A stretch of 64,000 nucleotides of DNA from Saprospiraceae bacterium (GTDB lineage: Bacteria; Bacteroidota; Bacteroidia; Chitinophagales; Saprospiraceae): NCBI GenBank assembly GCA_020628645.1, contig JAHDES010000002.1, forward strand, positions 156,832 through 220,831. The letters run 5' to 3'. The position numbers and the translations under genes are program-made. Below the pieces are notes generated by a model. That model saw only the letters and a program-made list of their open reading frames with translations, was not told the DNA's origin and searched no databases. This document shows, one piece after another, positions 62,676 to 64,000 of this stretch. Each line of letters starts with the position of its first letter. The stretch's first letter is position 1.

Positions 62676-63662
62676 ATGAAACAGATTTTAAATCGCTTAT
62701 TTCAACATGAAACCCTTTCTAAGCAAGAAGCTTATGAAGTGTTGGTCGATATTTCAAAAGAGACCTATAATAATGAACAAATTGCTGCTTTTCTCACGGT
62801 TTTTCAAATGCGTCCAATTACCGTTGATGAATTGACTGGTTTTCGAGATGCTTTATTAGAATTGTGTTTGCCTATTGATTTTGAAGGCCGAGAAATGATA
62901 GATATTGTAGGTACTGGTGGCGATGGAAAAAATACCTTTAATATTTCAACTTTGACCTCATTCGTAGTGGCAGGTGCTGGTTATCAAGTGACAAAACATG
63001 GTAATTATGGTGTTTCATCGGCTTGTGGTTCATCCAATGTGTTGGAATATTTAGGCTATGAATTTACGAATGATACGGATACTCTAAAACGTCAATTAGA
63101 TAAAGCGAATATCTGCTTTTTACATGCACCTAAATTTCATCCTGCTATGAAAACAGTTGCGCCAGTTCGTCGAGCAATGGGCGTAAAGACCTTTTTCAAT
63201 ATGTTGGGCCCACTCGTCAATCCAGGGCAACCCAAGTACAATATGTTAGGGGTGTTTAATCTGAATTTATCCCGTTTGTATCAATATCTCTTACAAGAAA
63301 GTCAGCGCAATTTTGCAGTTATTTATGCTTTAGATGGCTATGATGAAATTTCCTTGACTGGAAATGTAAAAGTCGTCACAAATTCAGGCGAACAAATAAA
63401 TCACCCTTCTTTTTATGGCTTTAATAAAATTGCTCAAGAAAGTTTACATGGAGGAGATACCGTACCAGAAGCAGCAAAAATATTTATGGACATCTTAGAA
63501 ACAGGAGGAACACCAGCACAACAAGCTGCTGTCTTAGCCAATGCAGGAACTGCCATTCAATGCTTTGAATCCCATAAATCCATCTCAGATTGTATCGAAA
63601 TTGCGAAGGATTCTTTATTGTCCCAAAAAGCCCTTTCCAAACTCAAACTATTAACCAACTAA
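62676..63662 (+). CDS. trpD: Anthranilate phosphoribosyltransferase
   Basis: The 328-residue protein joins anthranilate to phosphoribosyl pyrophosphate. The PRPP loop is DIVGTGGDGKNTFNIST (about 75-91), followed by KHGNYGVSSACGSSNVLE near 107 and FLHAPKFHPAMK near 148. It lies six bases after trpG and 51 bases before trpC, in the same operon. Confidence 0.96.
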   Translation: MKQILNRLFQHETLSKQEAYEVLVDISKETYNNEQIAAFLTVFQMRPITVDELTGFRDALLELCLPIDFEGREMIDIVGTGGDGKNTFNISTLTSFVVAGAGYQVTKHGNYGVSSACGSSNVLEYLGYEFTNDTDTLKRQLDKANICFLHAPKFHPAMKTVAPVRRAMGVKTFFNMLGPLVNPGQPKYNMLGVFNLNLSRLYQYLLQESQRNFAVIYALDGYDEISLTGNVKVVTNSGEQINHPSFYGFNKIAQESLHGGDTVPEAAKIFMDILETGGTPAQQAAVLANAGTAIQCFESHKSISDCIEIAKDSLLSQKALSKLKLLTN

Positions 63663-63713
63663 AACAAATCAAGAAAGCCAAGCATGGCGGGTTAGCAAAT
63701 AAAAACTAAAAAA

Positions 63714-64000
63714 ATGACCATACTCGAAAAAATCATACAACATAAAATAAAGGAAGTGGCAGAACGAAAAGCCATTTATCCGCAACAATTATTGGAACGA
63801 AGTATTTACTTTGAAACGCCAGTTGTTTCCTTGAAAAAATATTTGCTCCGTCCAGATAAATATGGAATCATTGCAGAATTCAAACGTCGTTCTCCCTCAA
63901 AAGGCAATATAAATCCATATGCAAAAGTAGAAAAAGTGTCTATTGGATACATGCAAGCAGGTGCATCTGCTTTATCGGTTTTAACGGATGAGCAATTTTT
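63714..64000 (+). CDS. trpC: Indole-3-glycerol phosphate synthase (5' part)
   Basis: ATG 63714 opens a frame that runs off the right edge; 95 residues are visible. MTILEKIIQHKIKEVAERK is the typical N-terminal helix. IIAEFKRRSPSKG (about 51-63) holds the catalytic Lys of the first strand, and GASALSVLTDEQFF near 82 is the second phosphate/substrate segment. The protein closes the indole ring in tryptophan synthesis. It is the fourth gene of the operon. Confidence 0.94.
   Translation, partial: MTILEKIIQHKIKEVAERKAIYPQQLLERSIYFETPVVSLKKYLLRPDKYGIIAEFKRRSPSKGNINPYAKVEKVSIGYMQAGASALSVLTDEQF

Overview
The window is AT-rich DNA (about 35% G+C by eye, not counted) from a Bacteroidota chromosome, most probably Saprospiria or a close relative. 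Three large secreted proteins end in type A sorting domains of the type IX secretion system (T9SS). PorV/PorQ-like and PorP/SprF-like outer-membrane proteins are present. Several recognisable promoters are of the Bacteroidota kind (TTG, about 20 bases, TAnnTTTG), and ribosome-binding sites are weak. The mosaic surface proteins (PKD, FG-GAP, ASPIC/UnbV, Cys-rich, GEVED) are common in marine Saprospirales; the exact taxon cannot be fixed from the sequence. I saw no rRNA, tRNA, CRISPR array, intact insertion sequence or prophage.

Layout. 0-9.8 kb: SanA-like protein, tpiA, a sodium:solute symporter with a tiny one-helix partner gene, a broken acetyltransferase interrupted by a 104-bp palindromic insert, an FtsX-like permease, a zinc-ribbon protein, pyrF, nfu, glutaminase and mrp. 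9.2-20.9 kb: secreted and outer-membrane proteins, sbcD, engB, a PlsB-like acyltransferase behind a 130-bp inverted-repeat element, a Cav-like ion channel, a lipoprotein and purC. 20.9-37.6 kb: a 1497-residue T9SS cargo, a DUF255 thioredoxin lipoprotein, ffh, a LexA-like regulator, a ThuA/sugar-dehydrogenase/cytochrome c fusion, two PorP/SprF proteins and rarA. 37.7-47 kb: a TMTC-like membrane TPR protein, a DUF1761 protein and a 2000-residue di-haem T9SS cargo. 47-60.3 kb: a maltose-phosphorylase-type GH65 enzyme and a GH13 amylase lipoprotein, membrane proteins, a cation/proton antiporter, metX and a pair of M16 peptidases. 60.3-64 kb: the trp operon (trpE, trpG, trpD and the start of trpC), headed by a promoter, a leader peptide with tandem Trp codons and an attenuator.

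How the genes work together. The trp genes form a biosynthetic operon that appears to be controlled by ribosome-mediated attenuation. GH65 and GH13 suggest maltodextrin use. PorV/PorQ and PorP/SprF proteins fit the T9SS machinery that would export the three sorting-signal proteins. The two M16 genes resemble a catalytic/non-catalytic peptidase pair. The rest is mostly single housekeeping genes. The least explained parts are short non-coding elements: three kinds of small inverted-repeat element (104 bp, 130 bp, and two copies of 70-73 bp), one of which has destroyed a gene, and a pair of matching palindromes that may be operators of the LexA-like regulator.
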